Source: Lasiosphaeria ovina
Taxonomy: Eukaryota; Ascomycota; Sordariomycetes; Sordariales; Lasiosphaeriaceae
DNA length: 64,000 bases
Assembly: GCA_033439765.1 (NCBI GenBank)
Contig: JAULSN010000001.1
Span: 7,192,001-7,256,000, forward strand
Reading direction: 5' to 3'
Shown: one piece after another, positions 1 through 12,224 of the stretch
How the letters are laid out: the number at the start of each line of letters is the position of its first letter
Numbering within the stretch: the stretch's first letter is position 1
Translations under genes and position numbers: made by a program
Notes under the pieces: generated by a model
What the model was told of the DNA's origin: nothing
What the model saw: the letters and a program-made list of their open reading frames with translations, nothing else
Database searches by the model: none

Positions 1-1941
1 AGTGAGAGGAACCAGACACCTAAGGGAGGTGAGGGTGGGAGTGAGAGTGAGGGCCCGGCATGGCGTTCGGGTCCATGGCGCCTGCATGGATGCGACGGGC
101 CGGTCTATCCGCCGAGTACATGTGTCGCCGGCCTTTTCGACCGAATCCGGCTATGTAAGGTACTCAAGGTATGTACAGCAGCCTCGTTGAAATGGAAAGG
201 TGCCTGTCGAGGTTGATGAGCGCGTGGTGAGCCACAGCAGGCAAGTCTTTGGTTTCGGTGAAAACATCTCTGTAGCGCAATGCTATCGAGCCCAATAGTG
301 TCCGTGGAGCGCTAACAGGCAGGATGCCCAGGCCTGAATGGGCAGCCCCCCCTTGATGCATAATTCTGATCGCTAACCGGTAGGTAATTACCCCAACGAC
401 ATCTTACCAACTACCCCCTGGTTCATAGCATCAAACGACAAGTCCCAGAGAGAACACAGCCAACGACCTGTTGTCGCTGTATGTACCGAGTGCATGCAAT
501 GGATCCAATCCCTGGATGTGAATGCTTGCCAACGTATGAGTTCAATTGCCCAACGGCTTCTCCCAAACACTTTCCTGGGAGGGAGTACCGTAAATACCCA
601 AAGCGTACCCATCAGACGGTAACACCTACATGCAAAACTTGGAACCAAGACAGCCCCAGGTTGACGAATACAATCAGCCTACCCGGAAAAAGCAACTCCA
701 GGTCATATGGAGGTTCTGATGAGAAGGATGTCAGGCATATACGATGCCTCTAGCTAGGTTTGTCATGTCACCAAATATGCCTGCCCTTCATAAAGATGAA
801 CAAATAACCCGAACAGACTTTGCTTTCCCCAAGATGAAGAATCCCAGAGCTCTCTATTTTCCCCTTCAAATAGGTGCCGTGGCAACGGGCTGGACACATG
901 CATGTCCAGCGTCGGAGGAGATGGTCAATGGAAAGTATCAGGGATCGATCTGTTTGGCTTGACTTGGGCATTTGTGGGAGAGAGAGAAGGCCCTGAGTAA
1001 GACACGATACATGCACTCCAACCCCAGAATGTCTGCTGGCCTGCGGTAGTACTTGGGGAGAATGAAAAAGGCTTTTCATAGGTAATTTTTAACGAGGAGA
1101 TAGGCTTCTACGTGGGATTCTAAAAGGGCGATTCTAGCAAGGCAGCTATTACCTCCCTCGGCGAAAAAAACGTCGAGGTTGAGTTGTAAAGTACCTGTTT
1201 CGATCTGGGAAAGTCCGCCGCTAACGAAACATTTAGGAATTGGATTGCGCTGGTGTTCTGCCGTAGGCCTTCCACGTCATCATTCTGGGATTCCTTGGAC
1301 AGCCAACGCTTTTATTATACTCATACGCTGATCAACTGCTAGCCTCTAAGATTGTTTGGGTGGCGGCTGGCCGGAACGCCATTCGTCAAGAACCCCCTTC
1401 GCCAACGAGCGCCACTCCTCGCCCGTCCTAGATCTTAACACTGGGAAGTAGGTCATTACCTCAGACCTTCCATCCCTCAGCCTCAAGACGGGTAGCAACC
1501 AAGAACCAGAAAGAGGAAGAGGCGCGCATATCAATGAGCAGTAAGGAGAAGCAAGAAGCGAGAAAGGAGACCGACGGAGAAAAGGACACGATCCGAAGTC
1601 GCGGATAAACCCATCCTCCAACCGCCCATGGTCAAGAACTCCATTCATTATTCGGGACAAACCACGCGGAAGCAAGATAAACAAGACAAACGCCCCAACG
1701 CAACACTTAACCCCTGGCACCAGACACCCTTGTCCCGTTTCCCAAAACACACGAGGCAGGCATCCAAGACCCCCTCTACGTCCTCCCCCGAAAGCGCCGT
1801 GAAAATGCATCTCCAAAACTCTTCCACTTCCCCAAGAAACCCAGAATCTCTTCCCTGAGATCAATAGCCGGCCCAATATCGCAACTTCGCTCCCCACTAA
1901 TCCTACACGAAGACGAAAAACACCACGTCAAAACATGACAC
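1..1941. other. gene-poor left edge; dispersed-repeat copy at about 1126-1240
   Basis: I find no convincing gene here. Open frames are short, start at random and show no recognisable domain. The stretch at about 1126-1240 resembles 60278-60410 near the other end of the window (shared cores such as cctccctcggcgaaaa against cgtccctcggcggaaa, then tctgggaaagtccgccg against tcttggaaagttccccg), so it is probably a diverged copy of a dispersed element. The last 500 bases before 1942 are probably the 3' untranslated region of the next gene, which is read on the minus strand. Confidence 0.4.
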
Positions 1942-4252
1942 TCAGGCTAGGAAGCTGGCGTTGACGCCTCGCCGGTCGCGCTTGAGGGGCGAGAAGGCGG
2001 CGCCGGCGAACGGGTTCTTAGCCCCTATCCCCATGGTCTTCTTCGCGCCCCCCACGGTCCTAACGCCGTTGAGTCCGGCCTTAGGCGGCCGCTTCGTGGT
2101 CGCAGCAGCTGGTTTCGCTACCGTTCCCCTAGCAGCAGCTACTACTACCTTGACCACGACGCGCTCGCCCTCGTCCTCGTCAAACACTGAGGGCCTGTTC
2201 GACGAGCCAAGCACCTTGCGCTTCTTCTTCTTGGGCTCTGTCTCGACGCTGGCGCCACCGCTTGGACGTAAAGTTTCCGCCGACGCCTTGTCAGTGGCGA
2301 TGCTCGTTGTTTTGGTCACAGATGCGGCTGGTGTAGAGCTCTCCATCGACCGGTTCTCCTGCTCATCTTGGCCGGCCTCTTCGGCCTCCTCAGTCACCTT
2401 CTCCAGCGTCGACTCGGGCAGCGTCGCTTTGCCGTTTCGAGCCGTCAGGTTCTTCTTTGACGGCGACGATTCAGCCAAGGGCGTGGCCTTTGGCCTGCCG
2501 CGGGGCTTCTTCTCTTTTAGTGTTCTGGTAGCCTTCTTGGCTGGCTCTGCTGTAGTAGCGGCAGACTCTGGTTCAGTGGCGGCCGGCTTATTGTCAACCG
2601 CCATAGAAACTACCGTTGTGGTTTCCTCTTGGCCGCGGAACTGGAACAACGGCAGAACGCGAGTGGCCTCGTCTCCGCCGGCTTTGGGAGACAAGTCGCT
2701 GATGTTGATTGTCTTGTTCAGGAAAGGCGTAATCGAAAATGTCGACTTCTCCCCCACGACCGAAGGATCAAAGGCCCTCTTCTTGAGAGGGCGCTTTGGC
2801 CGATCGTCCTTGTTGCTGGGAGTGAGCAGGATATTATCATCGATGCTCATTTCGTCGACGCCTCTCTTCTTCTTCTTTGCCGGCGCCCGCGCTGCTGGCT
2901 TCTTGGTGGGAACCGTAGTCGTCTTGACGGCTGGGATTGTGACAGAGTGCTCCCTGGCCATTTCGAGGTCGGCTCGGCACTTCTTCAGATCTTCTTGCGC
3001 CTCTCGCAGCTTGGCTTTTGTCTTCTCTAACTTCTCGTCGGATGCTTCCTGTTGGGCCCTAACCTCAGCCAAAGCTTGTTCGCTCTGCTTCTGGAGGCGA
3101 GCCTTGTCCTTCTTTTCGGCTGCCAGCTGCTTTTCGATGCCAGCAACCGTCTCTTGAAGTTGCGCAACCTCATCCGGCGTGGACAACGTCCCGCTTGCTT
3201 GGTCCTTGGCTTCGCGCTGGGCGGCGCGCTTTTCGGCTGCCAACGCCTTCTCGGTCTCTGCCAAATTTTGTCGCAACTGGTCGAGTTCCTCCCTCAGCTC
3301 AGTTGTGATATTATCCTCGTTCTTGGTCAGCTTCTGGACCTTGCGCTTTTCCGCGGCGAGGCTTTTCTCCGATGTCGCCAGTTCCTCACGTAGCGACTGC
3401 AATTCTCCTTCGGCCTCGTCGCTTATGGCCTGCTGGGTTTGCGCGTGCTTCTTGGTGGCTTTCTTCTCCTTGGCGAGCTGCTTCTCTAGCTCGCGCACTT
3501 GCTTCCGAAGTTCTTCTTCCTCCTGGTTGCCCCGGTCTTGCTTTTGGGCCGCTTTCTGGGCGACCCGCTTCTCGTTGGCTAGCTCGACCTCCAACGCGTT
3601 AAGCTGGCGTTCTAGAGCCAACTTCTCGGCTAGGACATCTTTTTGGTGCGACAATTGCGATCGGAGGTGCTCAATCTCAGGCTTGAGGAGCGCGACTTCC
3701 CGGGAGAGAGTCAGCTTCTCGGAAAGGAGCTTTGTCGAATCTTGCGACACGCTCCCGAATGCCGACAATTCGTCCTGGAAAACTTGTTAGAAATAGGCGA
3801 GCGAGCGCGATAAGGCGGGTTGGATTGGCATCTCGGGAACTTGCCTTCAGGTTGTTAATCTCGCGAGCCTGCGCCTGCACCATAGTCTCCTGCCTACGGC
3901 ACTTCTGCTGCACGCTCTCGAGCTGGCTGCGAATGTCGTCGCCCTGATCGACAAGGTTTTTGATCTGGGCGGTCTTCTGGGCAACCTGGTCCTTCAGCGA
4001 CGAGTTTTCGTCGCGCAGCAACATGTTGCGGAGCTTCACTCTCCGCGCCTCCTCATCCTTGACCAGCAAGTTGGCCTGGTGAGAGGTATTCTGATATTTC
4101 ATATCGCGCTCGTGTATGAGCTGGGTTCTCTAGATTGCGGGCAAGATGTTAGATCTAGTTGTGGGATGGCATTGATTCTGGTTGCTGGCGTTTGCGTTGC
4201 GCACCTCTTCAGAGTCTATGTTTACACATAGCGACGCGCGTTTGGATGGCAT
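1942..4252 (-). CDS. coiled-coil protein with basic low-complexity C-terminus (721 aa, 3 exons)
   Basis: Exons, read on minus: 4252-4205, 4129-3845, 3774-1942. They join in frame to 721 residues starting MPSKRASL. The first intron (4204-4130) is GT-AG. The second (3844-3775) reads AAG|GCAAGT...ctaac...CAG, a GC-AG intron. Residues of about 20-390 form a long, almost uninterrupted heptad-rich coiled coil (Lys/Glu/Leu/Gln) with recurring blocks of the type EKxLAAEKRxxQ. The C-terminal third is basic and Ser/Thr/Pro-rich, with several Lys/Arg clusters that could be nuclear localisation signals, a conserved-looking FSITPFLNKT segment, and a basic tail. I infer a nuclear or spindle/chromosome-associated scaffold, but I do not recognise the family well enough to name it. 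It is divergent from OST3 with 558 bp between start codons. A downstream start at 4102 would lose 25 residues of coiled coil. Confidence 0.8.
3775..3844 (-). other. GC-AG intron
   Basis: Read on minus, the donor is CTGAAG|GCAAGT and the acceptor is ttttccag|GACGAA, with a ctaac branch site 10-14 nt before the acceptor. Removing these 70 nt keeps the frame (NLK then DELSAFG) and continues the coiled coil. Without it the frame reaches a stop. GC donors are a minor class whose strong AG|GCAAGT context is what is seen here. Confidence 0.85.
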
Positions 4253-4810
4253 GGGATCGCACTGCGTGATTAAAGGCGAGCACACGTTAGGGTTAAGAAT
4301 AGAGCTAGGCGTTTGCGCGCAGCCGATTTGCGTTTGGGATTGCCGAGTGTCGATTGAGGCCGTCAATTTGCGGGATCTGGTGCTGATGCGTCGTCGTGGT
4401 TGATGGGGAAGAGCGACCCACGCAACCGCCCAAAGTGCTGGAAGTAAACAGTGTTCCCAAAGTGGTTTAGATCAGTTCTTCCCCACCTTACCTAAGCGTT
4501 TTGACTGTTGACCCCTGCAACAAGTCGATCCGCTAGCAAGTAGGGCCTTGCGGCCACAAGTCGGCCCGCTCTGGCAAAGCTCTGGCCAATGGTACGTCAC
4601 TAAGCCGGCACTGCTGTCGCGCGCGATTGAGGACACCTTTTGATGGACATTTGGGGGAGCTAAGCAGCTAAGCACACGAACTATAGAAAACGACAACCAC
4701 CAGACGGCACCCCACGCCCTGGATCAAGTGCGCTATTCGAGGACCAGCGACAGCGACATTATTTTAGAGTTCTCATTGCCTTTCGATTCGATTCGCACAC
4801 GGAAGCCAAG
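4253..4810. promoter_or_regulatory. divergent promoter region between coiled-coil gene and OST3
   Basis: These 558 bases separate two start codons that point away from each other, so both promoters must lie here. No TATA box at a convincing distance and no recognisable binding motif was seen. Confidence 0.5.
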
Positions 4811-6012
4811 ATGCGCTGGCTGCCCGCTTTCCTGTCGGCGGCACTCGTCGCCGCCGCTGCGTCAAACTCCAAGAAGTCGTCCGAGGAGCGCTTCAGTGCC
4901 TTCCACGCCAAGTCCCTCTCCTCGACCCCCGTCAAGCTCTCCGACTCGTCGTACCGGGACCTGACCAAGACTCCCCGAGACTACACGGCCGCTGTGCTCC
5001 TGACCGCCATGGACACCCGCTTCGGCTGCCAGCTGTGCCGAGAGTTCCAGCCGGAGTGGGACTTGCTCTCGCGCAGCTGGATCAAGGGTGACAAGTCGGC
5101 CAAGTCGCGCATAGTCTTTTCGACACTGGACTTTTCCGACGGGAGGGATACGTTTATGGCTGTACGTTGTAGCCGTCTTTGTGCAATTCCGGCACCTCCA
5201 ATTCGGCTTCATGGCAAATTGCTGACACTGGACCCTCGTCATAGCTCGGCCTGCAAACAGCCCCGGTCCTGTTCCTTTTCCCGCCCACCGTCGGCGATCA
5301 CGCGGCCTCCTCGGCCGAGCCCCTCCGTTATGACTTCACAGCCGGGTACATAACCACCGCGCAGGATCGCTGAATGGATATGACAGCTAACATACGCATC
5401 CACAGACCCCCGTCCGCCGAGATGGTCCATGCCTGGGTTGCCCGTCATATGCCCGATCGTCCCCATCCCCCCATCTCACGGCCGATCAATTGGATCAGGT
5501 GGCTCACGACCATTGTTGCCATTGCTGGAAGTGTGACGGCCGGCTTCGTGGCTTGGCCCATCGTCCTCCCCATTGTCCAGAACCGTAATGTCTGGGCCGC
5601 CATCAGCCTGATTGCCATTCTGCTGTTCACCAGCGGACACATGTTCAACCACATCCGCCAGGTTCCCTACGTTGCTGGCGACGGCAAGGGAGGCGTCACC
5701 TACTTTGCCTCTGGCTTCCAAAACCAGTACGGCATGGAGACCCAGGTCGTGGCGGCCATGTGTAAGCTCTTCTTACCCGATGTCCCTCCTGGCGGAAGCA
5801 TGTGCCATTACTAACGAAGAGACACAGATGGCATTCTCTCCTTTGCCGCCATCTCCCTCGCGGTCAAGGTGCCCAGGATTGCCGACCCCAAGTCCCAGAG
5901 CATTGCCGTCATTGCCTGGGGCGGCGTCCTGTTCATCATGTATAGCTTTCTTCTCAGCGTCTTCCGGATCAAGAACGCCGGTTACCCCTTTGCGATACCG
6001 CCGTTTATGTAA
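4811..6012 (+). CDS. OST3: oligosaccharyltransferase subunit OST3/OST6 (330 aa, 4 exons)
   Basis: Thioredoxin-like subunit of the ER oligosaccharyltransferase, which transfers the lipid-linked glycan to Asn of nascent proteins. Exons 4811-5161, 5245-5345, 5406-5761 and 5828-6012 join in frame. All three introns are GT-AG and 60-83 nt long. Residues 1-17 form a signal peptide. A lumenal thioredoxin fold follows with the redox motif CQLC (Cys73, Cys76), which in the family forms transient mixed disulfides with substrates. Four hydrophobic segments then fill the C-terminal half (about 165-330), the usual OST3/OST6 topology. Length is normal for the family (about 330). The assignment rests on the CxxC context, the TAPVLFLFPPT segment and the 1+4 membrane layout. 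Housekeeping gene with no sign of decay. Confidence 0.95.
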
Positions 6013-9009
6013 GTCCCGGGGCGCTGTTGGTGGGGGGCGACTACCTGGTATTGTCATCTACATACATAACCCTTAAGATGCACGCGTCGTGAGCCTAGAG
6101 TACGGCCATTTTGCGAGCTAGGTGAGCTTGTGGTTCAACCCTCTTTTTTTTGTATGTCTTGTAAAGTAAATTTAGCGGCGTATCTAGAGGAAATGGAAAA
6201 GGACTTTGCGCTCAAACATGTATATGAAGAGCAATTCGTGCCGTTATGGCGATTCGGCAGTTGACTGCAGATTAAAGTTGACATGTGTAATGAGAAATTC
6301 AGACAATATTTTTGCTGTCAGGCAACATGTCCACCAGCCAAGAGGCCAATTGGGTTTCGAACAGGGCTTCTTTAAACGAACTCTACTTGATGGCCCTTTC
6401 AACATCTTCAGCTTTGCTTTAAACATCCATTCCATGATGCAACAAAGACAGATGGCACGTGTCAAACTCAATTGAGCACTGGGTAGGGACCTCTCCAAGT
6501 TGGGTTTATCTGTTATCACAATAGTGAAATGGCTCATACCAATCACCGCAAACACACTAAAAGAAACATAATAAAAAAGATGGAAGGGTATCTAAATATT
6601 TCTCTGTAGAATTTTATGAATATGAACCCTTGCTATCTATATGTAGTTATCAGTATGTAGTTATCTATATGTACCTAGTTATCTACAAGCTATAAGCCAT
6701 TCATCTGATACAATTTCCCATAATTAATTGATAATTGTATGGTCAACACAATCTCTCAAACTAAAACAGAGGAGCGAGGCAATGACCGAGTGCTGATTTC
6801 GGATGAGGCGGCACAAAGTCGAGACTCGAGATAGTTAGGTGTGTGCATGTGTGCTCGGCGAGCAAAATCCGAAGTCGGTTGCGAGGTTCCGCCAAGTCAA
6901 GGGAGGACTCTGGTGTCAGTCATAATTAAGCGGGCGAGCAAATGCATACTTTCAATTAGGTATCTTAATCAACTCCACACATCTGAGTCTTTCCACAGAA
7001 GCCAGCCAAGAACACGAATGTGTTCCCAGATCACCTGTGATCGTGTTGCATTCATTCTCAAAAACAATACTCGGCACAAAAGCCTAAGCTTATGGCTGCC
7101 AGCCAAGTTGCCACACAGTCCCGGGAAGCAAGGACCTTGCTGCTGCTGCATGACTTGGAACTACGGGAAACTAGCTCAATAGACGTGCTACTAGTTCTAG
7201 GTCCAGACAATTAAGGTCTAGATGGCGTGGTAACAAGTGGCGGACCTTCAATTCCGGGTCCACACGGGCACACAGACACGCATCCCTCCCGCAGGACTGC
7301 GGTGGCGTCGAGTGAGCAGCAGTAGCATAGCCCGATGCCAAGCGGGCGAAGAGGGATGCCGGAGCTTGAGCCGGGTCGGTTAGGCAGAGGATCTGGCTGG
7401 CAGGGGGGATACAATTTGTCACGGGCCCAGTCTGGCAGTTCAGGGGGCTTGTTTTCTGCTAGTCTAGTCGGGCGGTCCTTGCCAGCTTTTGATTTCTGGC
7501 GGTGCGGTTCGGTGTTGGTGCTCCTCCATTTTTCAACTTCATTATTAGACGAGAAAAATGCGCGCGCGGCTTCCGTGTGCGCGAAATATAAAGGCATCCC
7601 GTTTGGTATTGTCGTAAGCGTCCCTCCGTGCCGGCAGCGCGAGCGGCAGCCGAGAAAACCCCCGGGGCCTTTAGCCGACGCGGCACCAAGAGCCCGTCTG
7701 TATTGGGCGGCAGAGCCCTTAGACTAGGCTCTGGCGCGGTCGACTCTGGCAGGGCAGCGAAGGAAGCCCGGCTAATAATATGCGGCTTAATGGGCGCACT
7801 ATAGAACAGCAAATTATCGAGACTGTTTCAGATGAGCACAGATTGTTAGCCCATCAACTGCCGCTTGGCCCTATGGAGCACGTCTGGAGTCGTCCAAAGG
7901 CTCAGAGTCGTGCTCCATCGAGCCCTACGCAGGCTTCTGAAGCCAAGCCCCCGCACACAAATAATAAAAGATAATTAGAGAGGCGCCGAAATTGATATGC
8001 GGGGGAGAGCAGGTGAGTTTCTGGATCTGCAACGCTGTTTGGCATCTCGAGATGATGACTGCTGACTTTCTCGACAGTGACACGCCACCACGTCTGCAAT
8101 AGGGAGAACTCACCAAATTCTCGGGGCGGTACTGGCTTCAGGTCAGGGTGAAGACAGAGCTCGAATGGCGCCATTGCCGTCAGAGCATTCATCCTGCCGC
8201 AAAACAATATGGCGAGCCGCCAAGCTGTCTGTTCTGTCTCCGCACAAATGTCTTGGCAGCGGTACCTGCCTCTTCCTCCAACACGGCTGATCATCTCGGG
8301 GCCCCCCAAATCCAATGGGCGGCGAGGTCCAGGTTCCCCACAACCTTATTAGATGGCAGGAGCCGTGGGTGGTGCGCTTGCCTAGCTCGCCTGCCTCGCC
8401 GAGGCAAAGTGTGGCGAGGCCTGATGGGGAAGGGGCGTCCAAGGGACTTGCATGATGTGTGGAAGAATAGCCCAGAGTGCCACAATCCCTCAGGTTTCCC
8501 CACACTCTCTTCGCAAATGGCGGCCCTCGCACCAGTCCACCAATCTAGAGCGGCGCTGCAGCTGTCGACTGAGCAGAAATGAAGTTCGATATGGAAGAGC
8601 CGATGGCATCAGGGGTCCGTCCACTCACCATCTCGGCATCTCCCTCGAGCCCCGCATCCCATTTGCACGCGCCCACTGCTCGGGGGACGGTTGGTCGTCC
8701 GCTCGGAAGCTCCTGACCGAGCGATGCCGCGAGCGACGGGCCTGTCTTCCTGATTGCGAGCCTTGCTTGCTTGGTGCTCAAGAGTGTGGGGCGTTGTGTT
8801 GCGGCTAGAGACAGGCGGAGAGAGAGACTGAGAGACAGACTCCCGTCCCGGCTGCAGCCAAGGGGGGCCAGAGCAGAGGCTCTGTGAGCAAGCTGCTGTT
8901 GCCCCCGGTATAAAGCCCAACTGCCCTGCCTTCCCTTGGTATGAAGCTCTCCTCTTCCTCAGGCTTCTACTTGACCTGCAGTTGTAGAGTGCGAGTGCCA
9001 TAGCCCAGT
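6013..9009. other. long intergenic region; dispersed-repeat copy at about 6501-6556
   Basis: I see no supported gene in these 3 kb. The segment 6501-6556, read on minus, matches 24612-24670 and 56761-56820 (shared core gagccatttcac followed by tgtgata), so it belongs to a three-copy dispersed repeat. AT-rich sequence around 6560-6740 contains short near-repeats of tagttatctatatgta. The right end is the promoter of the GH6 gene. Confidence 0.45.
8786..8914 (+). promoter_or_regulatory. GH6 promoter elements: TATA box and one CreA-type site
   Basis: TATAAA at 8909-8914 lies about 100 bases before the ATG at 9010, a usual spacing for a strongly expressed secreted-enzyme gene. GTGGGG at 8786-8791 fits the SYGGRG consensus of the carbon-catabolite repressor CreA/CRE-1. 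A single hexamer is weak evidence. No clear Xyr1/XlnR site (GGCTAA) was noticed nearby. Confidence 0.4.
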
Positions 9010-10252
9010 ATGAAGCTCACACAGTCGGCTGTGTTGGCGTTTGCCGCGTCGGCTCTCGCCGCCCCATCGTCGACGACCCAGCAGGAGCCCCGGAAGGTCG
9101 CCGCCGCCTGCTCGTCGGCCGTCTCCCTCGATGCCAGCACCAACGTCTTCAAGAAGTACACCCTCCACGCCAACAAGTTCTACCGTGATGAGGTCACCGC
9201 CGCCGTCTCGGCCCTGAGCGACTCGAGCCTTGCGTCTGCCGCTGCCGCGGTCGCCGATGTTGGCACCTTCTTGTGGATCGATACCATTGCCAACATTGCC
9301 AAGATCGAGCCCGCCCTTGCCGACGTACCGTGCGACCACATCCTGGGTCTGGTCATCTACGATCTCCCCGGCCGTGATTGCGCCGCCAAGGCCTCCAACG
9401 GCGAGCTGAAGGTTGGCGAGATCAGCAAGTACAAGTCGCAGTACATCGACCGTGAGTATTCATCCCCTCTCCAGAAAAGAGTTTGCTTGCTGACATTGTC
9501 CGGCAGCTATCGTCAAGCTCATCAAGGCGTACCCTAACACCGCCTTCGCGCTCGTCATTGAGCCCGATTCGCTGCCCAACCTTGTCACCAACGCCGACAA
9601 GGACGCGTGCAAGCAGAGCGCCACCGGTTACCGCGATGGTGTCTCATATGCGCTCAAGAACCTCAACCTTCCCAACGTCGTCATGTACATCGACGCTGGA
9701 CACGGCGGCTGGCTCGGCTGGGATGCCAACCTCAAGCCCGGCGCCCAGGAGCTGGCCAAGGCCTACACCTCAGCCGGAAAGCCCAAGCAGTTCCGTGGCA
9801 TCTCCACCAACGTCGCTGGCTGGAACGCCTGGGACCTGAGCCCCGGCGAGTTCTCGACGGCGTCTGACGCCAAGTACAACAAGTGCCAGAACGAGAAGAT
9901 CTACGTGACGACGTTTGGCGCCGCGCTCAAGACGGCCGGCATGCCCAACCACGCCATCATCGACACTGGCCGTAACGGCGTCACCGGCCTGCGCAAGGAG
10001 TGGGGTGACTGGTGCAACGTCCAGGGCGCCGGCTTCGGCGTGCGCCCCACGGCTGACACTGGCACCGAGCTCGCCGATGCCTTTGTGTGGATCAAGCCCG
10101 GCGGTGAGTCGGACGGCACCAGCGACACGTCGGCCAACCGCTACGACAGCTTCTGCGGCAAGGACGACGCCTTCAAGCCCGCCCCCGAGGCCGGTACCTG
10201 GAACCAGGAGTACTTTGAGGATCTCATCAAGAACGCCAACCCGAGCTTCTAA
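9010..10252 (+). CDS. secreted GH6 cellulase without CBM1 (395 aa, 2 exons)
   Basis: Exons 9010-9451 and 9507-10252 join across a 55-nt GTGAGT-CAG intron (YID|P|IVKLIK). Residues 1-18 are a signal peptide ending ALAA. The rest is a complete glycoside hydrolase family 6 catalytic domain. Active-site landmarks are the GRDC loop (Asp123, like Asp175 of Trichoderma Cel6A), VIEPDSL (Asp168, like the acid Asp221) and the KPGGESDGTSD loop near the end, which carries the candidate base. There is no fungal cellulose-binding module and no Ser/Thr linker. That matches the CBM-less Cel6C-type branch of Sordariales rather than classical CBH II. The role is hydrolysis of beta-1,4-glucan outside the cell. 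Whether it is an exo- or endo-enzyme depends on two active-site loops that cannot be judged by eye. Confidence 0.95.
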
Positions 10253-12224
10253 ATTTGCAATTTTTCGCTCCCGCTACTGAAAGTCGGCTGCCAATCCAAT
10301 CCAATCCAACCAAAAACCCCGACATGAAAAAAATCAAAATGCAAAGTGCGGGCCCCCGGTGCGATGTAAAAAAGATGAATCCAAGAGAGGGAAAAAGGGA
10401 AATTCGGGCTTTGAGTCTCGGGGAGGCGAGGCGAGAGGGAGCTAGGAGGAAGCAGAGGGGGAAAAGCTTTCTGTAATTAACATACCTTTTCCGCCCTCTC
10501 TCAATCTAGAATCCCTAGCTGTACATATACAAACAAAGCTCCGTGTATACCTTGGCATGTCCGTGGTCTTTGAAATCTTTGTGACTGCGCTGACACCTCT
10601 CTCGGTCCGAAGGGTCGAGATAAGATATCACATGGTGGAATGTGACACTCTCAATCGGGGGGTTAGGTGCCAGTAGACCTAATTATCAGGTTCTTATTCA
10701 ATAAGCGCAATTGCGCATCTGCATTCGTGCATGTGTGTTTGTGAGTCATGTTGTCGTTTCTAATCCCTCGTTGTAGTAGTTATCAGCAAACCTTTTCAAA
10801 GCTGGCTATTTGTACCTCTAGTTCTATAGTCACCCCCCACAGCATTTTCTGACCAAGTCCGGACTAGTCGCAGAGCCCGAGCAAGGGGCGAGACACAGTG
10901 AGGACTGCCCTGAGCAGAGGTGAGTTCAGGGGAGAGGCTTTTAGCCCGCTTATAGTTGCCGTAATCCAAAGGGCTGCAAGGATCCGTTCCCGGACCCCGC
11001 TCTAGGACACCGATCCACTGCCAAGTACACCGTTTTCCTTGACCCATGCAAGTAACTACCGTTAACAGACCAACTAAAATTACCGCTCGTTCCCAAACCG
11101 TAACTCTGACGTGCATAAGTCAAACGCCAAGTCTCTAACAAACAACCTACTATAAATGCTTACCGATACAGACTCATTATATTATGGAAAGAGAGTATTG
11201 GAGAGCGCAGTAAATAAAGCTGAAGAGTAGAGCCACAACGCTGCGTAAAGGAGCAGGACCAGGAACAGCGCAGCAGGTCAACTGTCAGCCACCCAACGTT
11301 ACTATTTCGCTCCCTACCCAGTAATGGAACAAAGTACTAGACTACGGGAAGCAGCCAATTACCAAGCAGCCGGGGAGTATAGGATTACCAACGGAAAAGA
11401 AAGGAATACATTAGTAGGACCCAGTCATAATTAGATCCAACAGCGCCGTATGGTGAGACAAGTCAGAATATTCACGGTTTCATCCTCGGCGAGTCGGTTG
11501 GTTGGGTTGCGTTTTGAGTTTCCAGTGCCCGCGTCGAGGTGGTTCACCCTCGGCCGGCCGGTTGGTTGGTTGGTTGGTTGGTTGCGTGGGTGCGTGGGTG
11601 CGTGGGTTGAGTCTCCAGTCTTCGCGTCTCGATGGTGGGCTTTGCTTTGCTGGGTGTTTGCGGCAAGTTAGGTGGCGTGCTCCTGTTCGTTCTTTGCTAA
11701 CCCAGCAAATTAGAAGAAACCTCGTTCTGGGCAAGGTTCCCAATCCTCAATGTCCGTCCCTCTTGGCCGCTCCTCCTTGACTGGTAAAATGGACGCCGAT
11801 GCGATCGTATCGCTGCCTCCTACCCGTGTCACAGTAATACGTAATGAGGGTGCGAGGTGGCTGAACTGCTGCTGACCGAAGCCGGATTTCGCCGGTGGTG
11901 GGCTTATGCAGGTCAGCCTTTTGGACGTAGCCCAGTTAAGCTGAGTACGCCTAGCAGCCCACTTTACTTTTTGGGCGGCGAACGAAATCGCTTTCTGGTC
12001 TTCAGCCGTGACTCGCTCGGTGGTGGGCTCTGTTGAGTGGGTGCCAGAATTCAACATCATCACAGTCACTGGCACAGTCACTGGGCTTGGCGTGGGTGGT
12101 CACTGAAGCCTCCATCAAATAGGGGACCGCAACATCCAGCTATAAGTGTTAACCGGCAATACAGTTTTTTGACTTGTTCTTCATAGGTAGCTACCAGTTC
12201 AGCAGAGTGAAGAGAAAAAAAAAG
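10253..12224. other. intergenic region with GTTG and GCGTGGGT microsatellites
   Basis: No gene is supported. The region begins with the 3' untranslated region of the GH6 gene. At about 11558-11583 the unit GGTT repeats about six times and at about 11583-11606 GCGTGGGT repeats three times. The minus-strand open frames around 11710-12080 have no recognisable content. Confidence 0.4.

Noticed and set aside
1346..1897. Minus-strand 183-codon open frame
   Set aside because: It lies in the 3' flank of the coiled-coil gene, has odd composition and no recognisable motif.
1961..3790. Long plus-strand open frames (398 and 203 codons) opposite the coiled-coil gene
   Set aside because: They are antisense shadows of Lys/Glu-rich coding sequence (Phe/Leu/Ser-rich translation), with no domain.
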